From Peptococcaceae bacterium (GTDB lineage: Bacteria > Bacillota > Desulfotomaculia > Desulfotomaculales > Desulfocucumaceae): a DNA stretch of 37,032 nt. Below, piece by piece: positions 8,472 through 14,934 of this stretch (position 1 is its first letter; each line of letters begins with the position of its first letter). The stretch is from NCBI GenBank assembly GCA_013336365.1, contig JAAXTT010000001.1:1-37032 (forward strand). The letters are read 5' to 3'. A program made the translations under genes and the position numbers. Under the pieces are notes generated by a model. It saw only the letters and a program-made list of their open reading frames with translations, searched no databases and was not told the origin of the DNA.

Positions 8472-8495
8472 ATATTATACATTATCATATTACCT
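8457..8495. promoter_or_regulatory. perfect 15-bp inverted repeat between aldolase and pabA
   Basis: The left arm AGGTAATATGATAAT (8457-8471) and the right arm ATTATCATATTACCT (8481-8495) are exact reverse complements around a 9-base centre. The repeat lies in the space between divergent genes, 16 bases upstream of the aldolase ATG. The centre carries TATAAT on the minus strand. Read on the minus strand the hairpin is followed at once by six to seven T residues (complement of 8451-8457), so it could act as an attenuator for the aldolase or as a dimeric repressor operator for both genes. I cannot tell these apart from sequence. Confidence 0.6.
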
Positions 8496-8544
8496 AAATG
8501 GACATTTATTTAATTATGGATTATATTTCCCCGGGGTGATTCAC

Positions 8545-9147
8545 TTGGTTCTAATGATTGATAATTATGATTCATTTGTTTATAATCTTGTTCAATATCT
8601 GAGGGAGATGGGGCAAGAGGTTCAAGTATATCGCAATGACAAAATAACCTTGGATATGGTGGAAAGAATCAAACCGGACCATATAATAATATCTCCCGGC
8701 CCATGTACACCTGATAAGGCAGGTGTTTCTTTGAATATAATAAAATCTTTTTCCGGCAGGATTCCGATTTTAGGAGTATGCTTGGGGCATCAGGCCATCG
8801 GTCAGGCATTTGGTGGCCGAGTTGTTCGAGCTCCCAGACCTATTCACGGCAAATCGTCAAGAATCAAACATGATGGCAGAGGAGTATTTTTTGACTTACC
8901 CCAGCAGCTGGAGGTGGGACGATATCACTCCTTGGTTGTTTCATCGGAATCAGTCCCTGATTGTCTTGAAGTATCAGCGTTAAGTCCTGATGGTGAAATT
9001 ATGGGTCTCAGACATCGCAAGTATAAGGTTGAGGGAGTTCAGTTCCATCCCGAATCAATTTTAACTGATTTTGGCAAGGAAATGCTTGATAATTTTTTGA
9101 GATCTGGAGATAGGCTTGATGAATCTGGTTATATCAAAGAAACTTAA
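8545..9147 (+). CDS. pabA: aminodeoxychorismate synthase, glutamine amidotransferase subunit
   Basis: Type 1 glutamine amidotransferase that supplies ammonia to the chorismate-amination subunit. Seen: MIDNYDSFVYNL at the N-terminus, ISPGPCTPDKAG (oxyanion region), the nucleophile elbow GVCLGHQAIGQ and the His-Glu pair in VQFHPES. I start at TTG 8545, 4-5 bases after GGGGTGAT; the open frame continues back to 8443 but that part crosses the inverted repeat and lacks homology. Length is 201 aa. The next gene overlaps its end by about 30 bp, implying translational coupling. TrpG and PabA cannot be separated by this sequence; the pabB and pabC neighbours favour folate synthesis, and it might also serve anthranilate synthase. 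Confidence 0.93.
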   Translation: MVLMIDNYDSFVYNLVQYLREMGQEVQVYRNDKITLDMVERIKPDHIIISPGPCTPDKAGVSLNIIKSFSGRIPILGVCLGHQAIGQAFGGRVVRAPRPIHGKSSRIKHDGRGVFFDLPQQLEVGRYHSLVVSSESVPDCLEVSALSPDGEIMGLRHRKYKVEGVQFHPESILTDFGKEMLDNFLRSGDRLDESGYIKET

Positions 9148-10561
9148 ATATGATGGGGATATTTTATCTGCGTTTCAAAAGATTATGAATTTGCCCGGGT
9201 GCCTTTTACTGGAAAGCGGCAAAATAATGACCGGTTTTTCGAGATATTCCTTTATGGCTGCAGACCCATTTATGACAATAATTTCAAGGAACAGCAAAGT
9301 GGAAATCAGCAGGATTGATAATAAGGGATCAGTAGAGATTATTCAAGGTGATCTGCTCCAGATATTAAGGGAAAATATGAAAAAATATAAAATATCGGAT
9401 TCAGAAAGTCGGGTTCCCTTCATTGGGGGGGCTGCGGGCTATTTTTCTTATGATTTGGGTAGAAAGTTTGAAGAGATAGAAGAAATTTCTGAAGATGATC
9501 TTTCTACTCCAGAATGCTGGCTTGGTTTCTATGATACTGTAATAGCTTTTGACCATCTCAAGGACACCTTGGTTATATTTTCCTCAGGGTTCCCAAAAGA
9601 AACAAGGGAAGAACGTCTGCATAGGGCTGAGGATAGAATAAGATTTTTTGAAAGCAAGTTGATTGAAAATGAGATGAAGTCCGGAGTAACGGATGACAAT
9701 AGAGAGCTTGCTGAGGATGGGAGTTTTTTAGATTTAAGCTCCAATTTTGACCGGGAAAGCTATTGTCAGATGGTGGATAGAGTTAAGGAGTATATTACAG
9801 CCGGAGATATTTACCAGGTTAATATTTCACAGAGGTTTCAAACTCTTTGCTCTGCAGATCCCTGGACTGTTTATAAAAGACTTGGCAAAATTAACCCGGC
9901 ACCTATGGCTGCCTATATAAATTGTGGTGATTTTCAAATAGTAAGTGCGTCTCCGGAGAGATTTATTAAAAAATCAGATAATAATATTGAGACCAGACCG
10001 ATAAAGGGTACCAGACCAAGGGGCAGTGATGCCTTAGAGGATCTGAGGCAGAAGGAGTCTTTAAGGAGCAGTGAAAAGGACAGAGCTGAGCTTGTGATGA
10101 TTGTTGATTTGGAGCGTAATGATTTTGGTAAGGTATGTGTTCCCGGATCAATAAAGGTATCTGAGCTTTATCGGCTTGAGGAGTATTCTACGGTATTTCA
10201 TCTTGTCTCAACAGTTTCAGGGGAGCTTGAATCAGAGTATGATATTTTTGATTTAATCAGAGGTGCCTTTCCCGGTGGATCTATATCAGGGGCCCCGAAA
10301 AAACGTGCTATGGAGATTATTGAAGAGCTGGAACCGGTAAGACGAGGCATCTATTGCGGCTCAATAGGCTATATTTCATTTGACGGCAATGCTGATTTTA
10401 ATATTGTTATCAGGACTTTGTTATTTAAGGAAGATTATATTTATTTTCAGGTAGGCGGAGGAATTACTATTGATTCTGATCCTCAAGCTGAATATCAGGA
10501 GACCTTGGATAAAGCTAGGGCGCTGATTTCCTCACTTAGAGCTAATAAGAGTCAATTTTAA
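9119..10561 (+). CDS. pabB: aminodeoxychorismate synthase component I
   Basis: Adds ammonia to chorismate to give 4-amino-4-deoxychorismate for p-aminobenzoate and folate. The chorismate-binding domain occupies the C-terminal two thirds, with the motif RPIKGTRPRG. The Lys in PIKGT is the PabB hallmark nucleophile; TrpE normally has PIAGT. Other conserved parts: SPERFI, VDLERNDFG, FPGGSISGAPKKRAME and the C-terminal QVGGGITIDSDP. About 480 aa, the usual size. The start may be ATG 9119 or TTG 9116, with GGAG at 9106-9109; either overlaps pabA by about 30 bp. It is followed 14 bp later by pabC, completing a pabABC operon. Confidence 0.95.
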   Translation: MNLVISKKLKYDGDILSAFQKIMNLPGCLLLESGKIMTGFSRYSFMAADPFMTIISRNSKVEISRIDNKGSVEIIQGDLLQILRENMKKYKISDSESRVPFIGGAAGYFSYDLGRKFEEIEEISEDDLSTPECWLGFYDTVIAFDHLKDTLVIFSSGFPKETREERLHRAEDRIRFFESKLIENEMKSGVTDDNRELAEDGSFLDLSSNFDRESYCQMVDRVKEYITAGDIYQVNISQRFQTLCSADPWTVYKRLGKINPAPMAAYINCGDFQIVSASPERFIKKSDNNIETRPIKGTRPRGSDALEDLRQKESLRSSEKDRAELVMIVDLERNDFGKVCVPGSIKVSELYRLEEYSTVFHLVSTVSGELESEYDIFDLIRGAFPGGSISGAPKKRAMEIIEELEPVRRGIYCGSIGYISFDGNADFNIVIRTLLFKEDYIYFQVGGGITIDSDPQAEYQETLDKARALISSLRANKSQF

Positions 10562-10575
10562 GATGGAGAAAATTA

Positions 10576-11403
10576 ATGTATTCCAAGAATACTGTATGCC
10601 TAAATGGTGAGTTTATTCCTGTGGAAAACGCTGCAATTTCCATTCAAGACCAAGGCGTTCTTTATGGGGCAGGTCTCTTTGAAACGATAAAGGTGGAAAA
10701 GGGGTTTCCTGTGCGAGGGTCCTTGCATGTGTCCAGACTTTTTTCCTCGACAGACGCTCTAAATATAGCTATTACCTTCAATCGAGATGAAATCGAACAA
10801 ATGCTTGAGAAAACTGCCCGGATGAATGGTCTGGACAAAGGGGCACTGCGATTGACCCTAACCGCAGGCAGTAGTAAGGTTATGCCAAGCATATTTATAA
10901 CAACCAGAGAATTGCCCTATTCCGAGCAATCCTTGGAAAAGGGAATAAAGGCCGGTTTCTCGGAAATAAGAAAAAACAAGGATTCCATGCTATCAAGGCA
11001 TAAAACCTTAAATTATTATGAGAATGTTATCGCCAAAGGCTATGCCCGGAAGAAGGGCTGGAATGAGGCATTGTTTTTGAATCAAGAGGGAAATATTACT
11101 GAGGGCTGTACAAGCAATATTTTCTTGGTCAGAAACAACAAAATTATAACTCCGGGAATAGACAGCGGTCTTCTTCCGGGAATAATCCGCGGATTGATTA
11201 TTAATAGCCTTAGTAATAGCAATAGTTCTGTTGAGGAAAGAAGTGTCAGCCCTGAGGAGCTTTTATCTGCCCATGAGATATTTGCAACTAATTCTCTTAT
11301 AGGAATTATGCCTATTGTAAGCATAGGTAATATTGTAATCGGAAATGGAATTCCAGGCCCGATTACAAGAGAGCTAAACAATTCAAATATTTTATCAAAG
11401 TAA
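10576..11403 (+). CDS. pabC: aminodeoxychorismate lyase (class IV PLP enzyme)
   Basis: Fold-type IV PLP enzyme that eliminates pyruvate from aminodeoxychorismate to give p-aminobenzoate. Seen: DQGVLYGAGLFETI at about 25-38, HKTLNYYEN with the likely PLP lysine K143, and EGNITEGCTSNIFLV near 171-185. The family also includes branched-chain and D-amino acid aminotransferases; its position directly after pabA-pabB makes the lyase much the best call. Length of 275 aa is normal. ATG 10576 is preceded by a GGAGAA site. The C-terminal 20 residues are rich in Asn, Ile and Ser. Nothing else unusual. Confidence 0.92.
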   Translation: MYSKNTVCLNGEFIPVENAAISIQDQGVLYGAGLFETIKVEKGFPVRGSLHVSRLFSSTDALNIAITFNRDEIEQMLEKTARMNGLDKGALRLTLTAGSSKVMPSIFITTRELPYSEQSLEKGIKAGFSEIRKNKDSMLSRHKTLNYYENVIAKGYARKKGWNEALFLNQEGNITEGCTSNIFLVRNNKIITPGIDSGLLPGIIRGLIINSLSNSNSSVEERSVSPEELLSAHEIFATNSLIGIMPIVSIGNIVIGNGIPGPITRELNNSNILSK

Positions 11404-11446
11404 TAATGTAATAGAGAATTGTCGGGATTCTACGGATAATTATATG

Positions 11447-11455
11447 TGATACAAT
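11447..11455 (+). promoter_or_regulatory. candidate extended -10 promoter for glpX
   Basis: TGATACAAT matches an extended -10 element (TGnTATAAT with one change), about 40 bases before the glpX ATG. No good -35 is present at the right distance (the region reads TTCTAC). Moderate to weak support. Confidence 0.3.
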
Positions 11456-11495
11456 ACATGGATATAACCTTATAATTTTAGGAGGCTGAATATAT

Positions 11496-12479
11496 ATGGA
11501 TCGCGAACTTACCCTTGAAGTAGTAAGAGTTACTGAGGTAGCAGCTTTGGCTGCAGCCGGCTGGATGGGCAGGGGGAAAAAGAATGAAGCTGATGGTGCG
11601 GCTACCAATGCAATGAGAGCAATGTTTGATACCATTGCCATAAACGGCACAGTGGTGATTGGTGAGGGAGAAATGGATGAGGCACCTATGTTATACATAG
11701 GAGAAAAGCTAGGCAATTCTTCAGGGCCTGAGGTTGATGTGGCAGTTGATCCTTTGGAGGGTACAAATATACTGGCACAAGGCTTGCCAAATGCTTTGGC
11801 AGTGGTGGCTATAGCAGATAGAGGCAATCTTTTGAATGCACCGGATATGTATATGGAGAAAATTGCTGTTGGCCCAAGGGCTGCCGGTAAAATTCATATT
11901 GATGATCCCTTGGAGAAAACCTTGGAAATTGTTGCCAAAGCAAATAATAAAAGAATTTCAGAGTGTACAGTAATGGTTTTGGATAGGGAAAGGCATCAGC
12001 CGATTATTGATGCAGTGAGAAGGGCCGGTGCCAGAGTAAGATTGATCGGTGATGGGGACGTGGGTTCTGCTATATATACTGCAATTCCTGACACCGGAGT
12101 TGATTTATGTGTTGGTATAGGTGGTGCTCCGGAAGGAGTTATTGCTGCGGTGGCGCTGAAGTGCCTTGGTGGAGAAATGCAGGCCAGACTTTGGCCGGAG
12201 GATGATGAGGACAGGGCTCGCTGTGCCCAAATGGGGATAACGGATTGTAGCAAAATTTTATTTATGGATGATTTGGTTAAGGGTGACGACGCTATTTTTG
12301 CTGCTACCGGGGTAACTGATGGTGAGCTTTTAAAGGGTGTGCGTATGCTGGGTGGAGATCTGGCTGAAACTCATTCCCTAGTTATGAGATATAAAAATAA
12401 AACAATTCGCTGGATAAAGGCAATTCATAATCTTTCCTGTAAGGCTGACCTGATTGCCGGAACACCATATATTAAATAA
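11496..12479 (+). CDS. glpX: class II fructose-1,6-bisphosphatase
   Basis: Gluconeogenic phosphatase, Mg/Mn dependent, of the GlpX type. Seen: the N-terminal AAGWMGRGKKNEADGAA region, VIGEGEMDEAPML (metal-binding GEGE), the DVAVDPLEGTN motif (DPLEGT) and GIGGAPEGV, all diagnostic for class II. Length is 327 aa, usual for the family. ATG 11496 follows GGAGG by about 10 bases. It stands 92 bp after pabC, with an extended -10 candidate between, so it may have its own transcript. No glp regulon or aldolase gene is near, which is common for GlpX in Bacillota. Confidence 0.95.
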   Translation: MDRELTLEVVRVTEVAALAAAGWMGRGKKNEADGAATNAMRAMFDTIAINGTVVIGEGEMDEAPMLYIGEKLGNSSGPEVDVAVDPLEGTNILAQGLPNALAVVAIADRGNLLNAPDMYMEKIAVGPRAAGKIHIDDPLEKTLEIVAKANNKRISECTVMVLDRERHQPIIDAVRRAGARVRLIGDGDVGSAIYTAIPDTGVDLCVGIGGAPEGVIAAVALKCLGGEMQARLWPEDDEDRARCAQMGITDCSKILFMDDLVKGDDAIFAATGVTDGELLKGVRMLGGDLAETHSLVMRYKNKTIRWIKAIHNLSCKADLIAGTPYIK

Positions 12480-12482
12480 ATA

Positions 12483-12511
12483 TTGACAGGCCAATGATAG
12501 ATATGTATACT
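12483..12511 (+). promoter_or_regulatory. strong sigma-A promoter for hisG
   Basis: A perfect -35 TTGACA (12483-12488), a 17-base spacer and TATACT (12506-12511) with TG directly before the -10. The predicted start is near 12518, giving a leader of about 64 bases. It lies right after the glpX stop codon. Confidence 0.75.
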
Positions 12512-12518
12512 TGAATGA

Positions 12519-12542
12519 AATGCTTTAGCATAGTAAAGTATT
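12519..12542 (+). other. stem-loop at the 5' end of the hisG leader
   Basis: AATGCTTTA and TAAAGTATT form a 9-bp stem (one G-U pair) with a 6-base loop at the predicted start of the hisG transcript. There is no T-run, so it is not a terminator; a 5' mRNA stabiliser or protein site is possible. Function unknown. Confidence 0.4.
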
Positions 12543-12581
12543 AGCGAGACATTAAAATAAAGAATTGGGAGGACAAAGACA

Positions 12582-13454
12582 ATGTCAAAATTAAGATTAG
12601 GATTGCCCAAGGGTAGTCTGCAGGATTCAACCTTTCAGCTTTTCAAAAGAGCAGGCTTTAATATTACTCTGAGAAGCAGATCTTATTTTCCTACTATTGA
12701 TGATTCTGAATTGGAAATAGTACTTATGCGTGCCCAGGAAATTCCTCGTTATGTAAACGAGGGGGTTTTAGATGCAGGTCTTTCAGGATATGACTGGATT
12801 ATGGAGAATGAGGCAGATGTGGTTGAGGTTGCGGATTTGGTCTATTCAAAGCAGACAAGCAATCCTATCAAGTTGGTACTGGCTGTTGCTAATGAAAGCA
12901 ATATTCATTCAGTCAAGGATCTGGAAGGAAAAAGAATAGCTACTGAATTGGTTAATGTAACCAAGAACTATTTAAAACAAAATGGAGTAAATGCCGTTGT
13001 TGAATATTCCTATGGTGCTACAGAGGTTAAGGTTCCTACCCTGGTTGATGCAATTGCAGATATAACTGAAACCGGCAGCTCCATAAAAGCAAATAATCTT
13101 AGAATAATAGCGACAATATTAGAGTCCAGCACCAAATTGCATGCAAACAATATTTCTTGGCAGGATCCTTGGAAGCGCGAGAAACTTCAGAATTTGTCGA
13201 TTCTTCTTCAAGGAGCACTTAGAGCTGATTCTAAGGTTGGTCTGAAAATGAATGTTCCCGGGGATAAACTTGATAATGTACTTTCTGTTTTGCCGGCTAT
13301 GAAGCATCCTACTATCTCAAAATTATATAACAGTGACTGGGTCGCTGTTGAGGTGGTGCTGGATGAGAAGCAAGTAAGGGATCTTATTCCTCCACTGCTT
13401 CAGATAGGTGCACAGGACATTATTGAATATCCCCTAAATAAGGTAATACCATAG
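12582..13454 (+). CDS. hisG: ATP phosphoribosyltransferase, long form
   Basis: First enzyme of histidine synthesis: ATP plus PRPP to phosphoribosyl-ATP. N-terminal type II PBP-like catalytic domain with LRLGLPKGSLQ, DAGLSGYDW and the PRPP loop DAIADITETGSSIKAN. After about residue 210 there is a C-terminal ACT-like regulatory domain (KMNVPGDKLDNVLSVLPAMKHPT begins it), so this is the hexameric, histidine-inhibited HisG_L form that does not need HisZ. Length 290 aa. ATG 12582 has a GGGAGG site. It is alone: no other his gene is in the window, and it has its own strong promoter. In many clostridia hisG heads a his operon, so the isolated place is notable. Confidence 0.95.
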   Translation: MSKLRLGLPKGSLQDSTFQLFKRAGFNITLRSRSYFPTIDDSELEIVLMRAQEIPRYVNEGVLDAGLSGYDWIMENEADVVEVADLVYSKQTSNPIKLVLAVANESNIHSVKDLEGKRIATELVNVTKNYLKQNGVNAVVEYSYGATEVKVPTLVDAIADITETGSSIKANNLRIIATILESSTKLHANNISWQDPWKREKLQNLSILLQGALRADSKVGLKMNVPGDKLDNVLSVLPAMKHPTISKLYNSDWVAVEVVLDEKQVRDLIPPLLQIGAQDIIEYPLNKVIP

Positions 13455-13477
13455 GGTAAAAAAGCGAGGTTTTCTTA

Positions 13478-14161
13478 TTGATTCCTTTGCGGGATAGTGT
13501 CAAATCACAGAAAGCACCTTATGTTAACTGGATTCTCATAGCCTTGAATATATATGTTTTTATCAAGGAATTTCTAATGCCCCAGGATATGCTGAATAGC
13601 TTTTTTTATAGCTTTGGTTTGGTGCCAAAAAACATTGTTGAAATTTTTATTTCCGGAAACATTTTTCAACCGGAAATTATAACCTTTGTTACTGCAATGT
13701 TCCTCCATGGAGGGTGGCTTCATCTTTTGGGCAATATGCTATTTCTTTGGGTGTTTGGGGATAATGTGGAAGACAGACTTGGACATTTTAGATATTTGAT
13801 ATTTTATATTGCAACAGGAATAATAGGCAGCATCGCTCATATTATGGCTGATCCTTTATCAGTAGCTCCTGTTATTGGGGCAAGCGGAGCTGTGGCTGGG
13901 GTTTTGGGTGCATACATGATCACCTTCCCCAAAGCAAGGGTACTTACCCTTGTTCCGATTGTTTTTTTCTTTACCCTTGCAGAAATACCTGCCGTAGTAT
14001 TTTTGATTTTGTGGTTTGTTTTGCAGATATTCAGCAGTTTTGCCTCATTGGGAGGTGGCGCTGAGTCCGTAGCTTGGTGGGCACATATCGGTGGGTTTTT
14101 ATTTGGGATTGTATTAATAAAAACAATTGCGCCGAAAAAAATTAGCTGGTACAAATCTTAA
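13478..14161 (+). CDS. rhomboid family intramembrane serine protease
   Basis: Polytopic membrane protease that cleaves transmembrane substrates within the bilayer. Conserved features: FLHGGWLHLLGNMLFLWVFG (helices 1-2, with the L1 region and the HxxxN oxyanion side), GASGAVAGVLGAY carrying the catalytic Ser, and WWAHIGGFLFG carrying the catalytic His. About six membrane segments can be counted; length 227 aa. The start is TTG 13478, 8 bases after GAGGT. It lies 23 bp after hisG and may be cotranscribed, with no functional link apparent. A bidirectional terminator follows. Substrate unknown. Confidence 0.92.
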   Translation: MIPLRDSVKSQKAPYVNWILIALNIYVFIKEFLMPQDMLNSFFYSFGLVPKNIVEIFISGNIFQPEIITFVTAMFLHGGWLHLLGNMLFLWVFGDNVEDRLGHFRYLIFYIATGIIGSIAHIMADPLSVAPVIGASGAVAGVLGAYMITFPKARVLTLVPIVFFFTLAEIPAVVFLILWFVLQIFSSFASLGGGAESVAWWAHIGGFLFGIVLIKTIAPKKISWYKS

Positions 14162-14177
14162 CATATTTGAGATATAA

Positions 14178-14226
14178 AAGGATAAATGGTACAGGCTGTT
14201 ACATTTCCTGTACCATTTATCTTTCG
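14178..14226. terminator. bidirectional terminator between rhomboid and small-peptide unit
   Basis: A perfect 15-bp stem (14181-14195 with 14207-14221, GATAAATGGTACAGG and its complement) and an 11-base loop. It is flanked by AAAAG on the left, giving CTTTTAT on the minus strand, and by TTTCGG on the right. It can end both the rhomboid mRNA and the minus-strand small-peptide transcript. The minus-strand 10-codon ORF stops inside the stem. Confidence 0.7.
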
Positions 14227-14249
14227 GTAATTTCAATGAATCTAAGCAT
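14217..14249 (-). CDS. possible 10-aa peptide ORF
   Basis: ATG to TAA encodes MLRFIEITER. It is preceded by a perfect AGGAGGT (complement of 14258-14264) with 8-base spacing, better than many genes in this window. It lies 45 bases downstream of the 33-codon ORF on the same predicted transcript and stops inside the terminator stem. It may be a true micropeptide, or a decoy whose translation affects the hairpin. No homologue recognised. Only the ribosome site supports it. Confidence 0.4.
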   Translation of the reverse strand: MLRFIEITER

Positions 14250-14293
14250 TGGTTTTTACCTCCTGAAAAGATTGCTTTGGTATTAATTTTCGG

Positions 14294-14395
14294 TTATTTA
14301 GGCTGGTTGATGCCTATAGCATCAAATTCATTTTCCGGAAACATTTTTTCAAGTCCGATATCTCTCAGAATTTCATCAATAAGTTCTTTTGTCAT
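14294..14395 (-). CDS. 33-aa small peptide of unknown function
   Basis: A short ORF starting MTKELIDEILRDIGL and ending EFDAIGINQPK. The N-terminal half is a likely amphipathic helix; the C-terminal half is short, with one Pro near each end, no Cys, and no signal sequence. It has an AAGGGGGG ribosome site and a perfect sigma-A promoter about 50 bases upstream, and it is followed by a second tiny ORF and a terminator, so the whole unit looks purpose-built. I do not recognise the family; a leader-core precursor, a secreted signal or a regulator of a neighbour are all open. It converges with the rhomboid gene and diverges from the aroF T-box leader. Confidence 0.6.
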   Translation of the reverse strand: MTKELIDEILRDIGLEKMFPENEFDAIGINQPK

Positions 14396-14440
14396 ATTTA
14401 ACCCCCCTTCAAGTATTATAAATTAGTAACAGGTACTATG

Positions 14441-14468
14441 ATTATATGTTATTATTTGGAAATGTCAA
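14441..14468 (-). promoter_or_regulatory. consensus sigma-A promoter for the small-peptide unit
   Basis: On the minus strand a perfect TTGACA (14468-14463) and a perfect TATAAT (14446-14441) are 16 bases apart. This is the best promoter in the window. The start would be near 14434, about 39 bases before the 33-codon ORF. Confidence 0.75.
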
Positions 14469-14499
14469 TTAATTCTGAAATTAATTTCCGCTACTAGGG

Positions 14500-14528
14500 T
14501 TGCTTTTTATTAAAGAGAATAGTATATT
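14500..14528 (+). promoter_or_regulatory. promoter for the T-box leader, aroF and pheA
   Basis: TTGCTT (14500-14505), a 17-base spacer and TATATT (14523-14528). It is back to back with the minus-strand promoter at 14441-14468, 31 bases away. Predicted start is near 14535. Confidence 0.55.
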
Positions 14529-14579
14529 ACTGATACAACTAAAATATATTCCTATTAAAATCAATGAAGGAGAAAAGTA

Positions 14580-14860
14580 AATCAATAACATCTCTTCAGG
14601 AAGAAGATGCCGGCGTATAGCTGATTGGGAGCGTCTTTAGAGATTGTCTGATTGAAGTTCTCTCCGGAGATGCAGGCTGAAATCATTTGATAATGATGGG
14701 TAGGCTGTGCCGTGTTTCCTACGTTAGAGGAAGGGGGTATGGATTTTTCGTACCTTTTGGAGTGGGCTTCCTGGGATTAACCTGGGATGCCAAATAGGGT
14801 GGTAACACGGATCAGCAAAAGCTTTCCGTCCCTAATTATAGGGATGGAGGGCTTTTTTTT
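14580..14860 (+). ncRNA. T-box riboswitch upstream of aroF
   Basis: The leader ends in a T-box AGGGTGGTAACACGG (14796-14810), close to the usual AGGGTGGNACCGCGG, followed by a terminator hairpin (about 14818-14852) and eight T residues. Upstream, GTAGGCTGTGCCGTG and CTACGTTAGAG resemble the conserved stem II-III segment of T-box leaders, and TTTAGAGATTG resembles the stem I AGAGA region. The acceptor-binding UGGU would pair with a tRNA whose discriminator is A, which excludes bacterial tRNA-Trp (G73) but allows Phe and Tyr. I could not place the specifier codon with confidence; a TTC at 14658-14660 is one candidate. Uncharged tRNA-Phe or -Tyr control of aroF-pheA is the likely role. Confidence 0.85.
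14818..14860 (+). terminator. T-box regulated terminator
   Basis: AAAGC, then TCCGTCCCTA, pair with TAGGGATGGA, then GCTTT, with a short loop and eight T residues at 14853-14860. The upstream T-box sequence can pair in the alternative antiterminator when an uncharged tRNA is bound. Part of the riboswitch entry. Confidence 0.8.
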
Positions 14861-14906
14861 ATTAAACAGCAAAAGAAGAATTAATTCTATTATAGAAAGG
14901 GAGGGA

Positions 14907-14926
14907 ATCCGGACAATGTTCCGGAT
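14907..14926 (+). other. hairpin between ribosome site and aroF start
   Basis: ATCCGGA (14907-14913) and TCCGGAT (14920-14926) form a 7-bp stem with a 6-base loop. It separates GGGAGGGA (14900-14906) from ATG 14935 by too many bases for direct use. If folded, the stem brings the site to about 8 bases from the ATG. It may tune translation. Confidence 0.45.
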
Positions 14927-14934
14927 GAAAAAAA

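Noticed and set aside
8443..8544. N-terminal extension of pabA by 34 codons
   Set aside because: It runs across the inverted repeat and promoter; the ribosome site GGGGTGA points to TTG 8545.
11363..11827. A 154-aa minus-strand open frame
   Set aside because: Shadow of glpX and its upstream region; low-complexity Ser/Ile-rich product and no start site.
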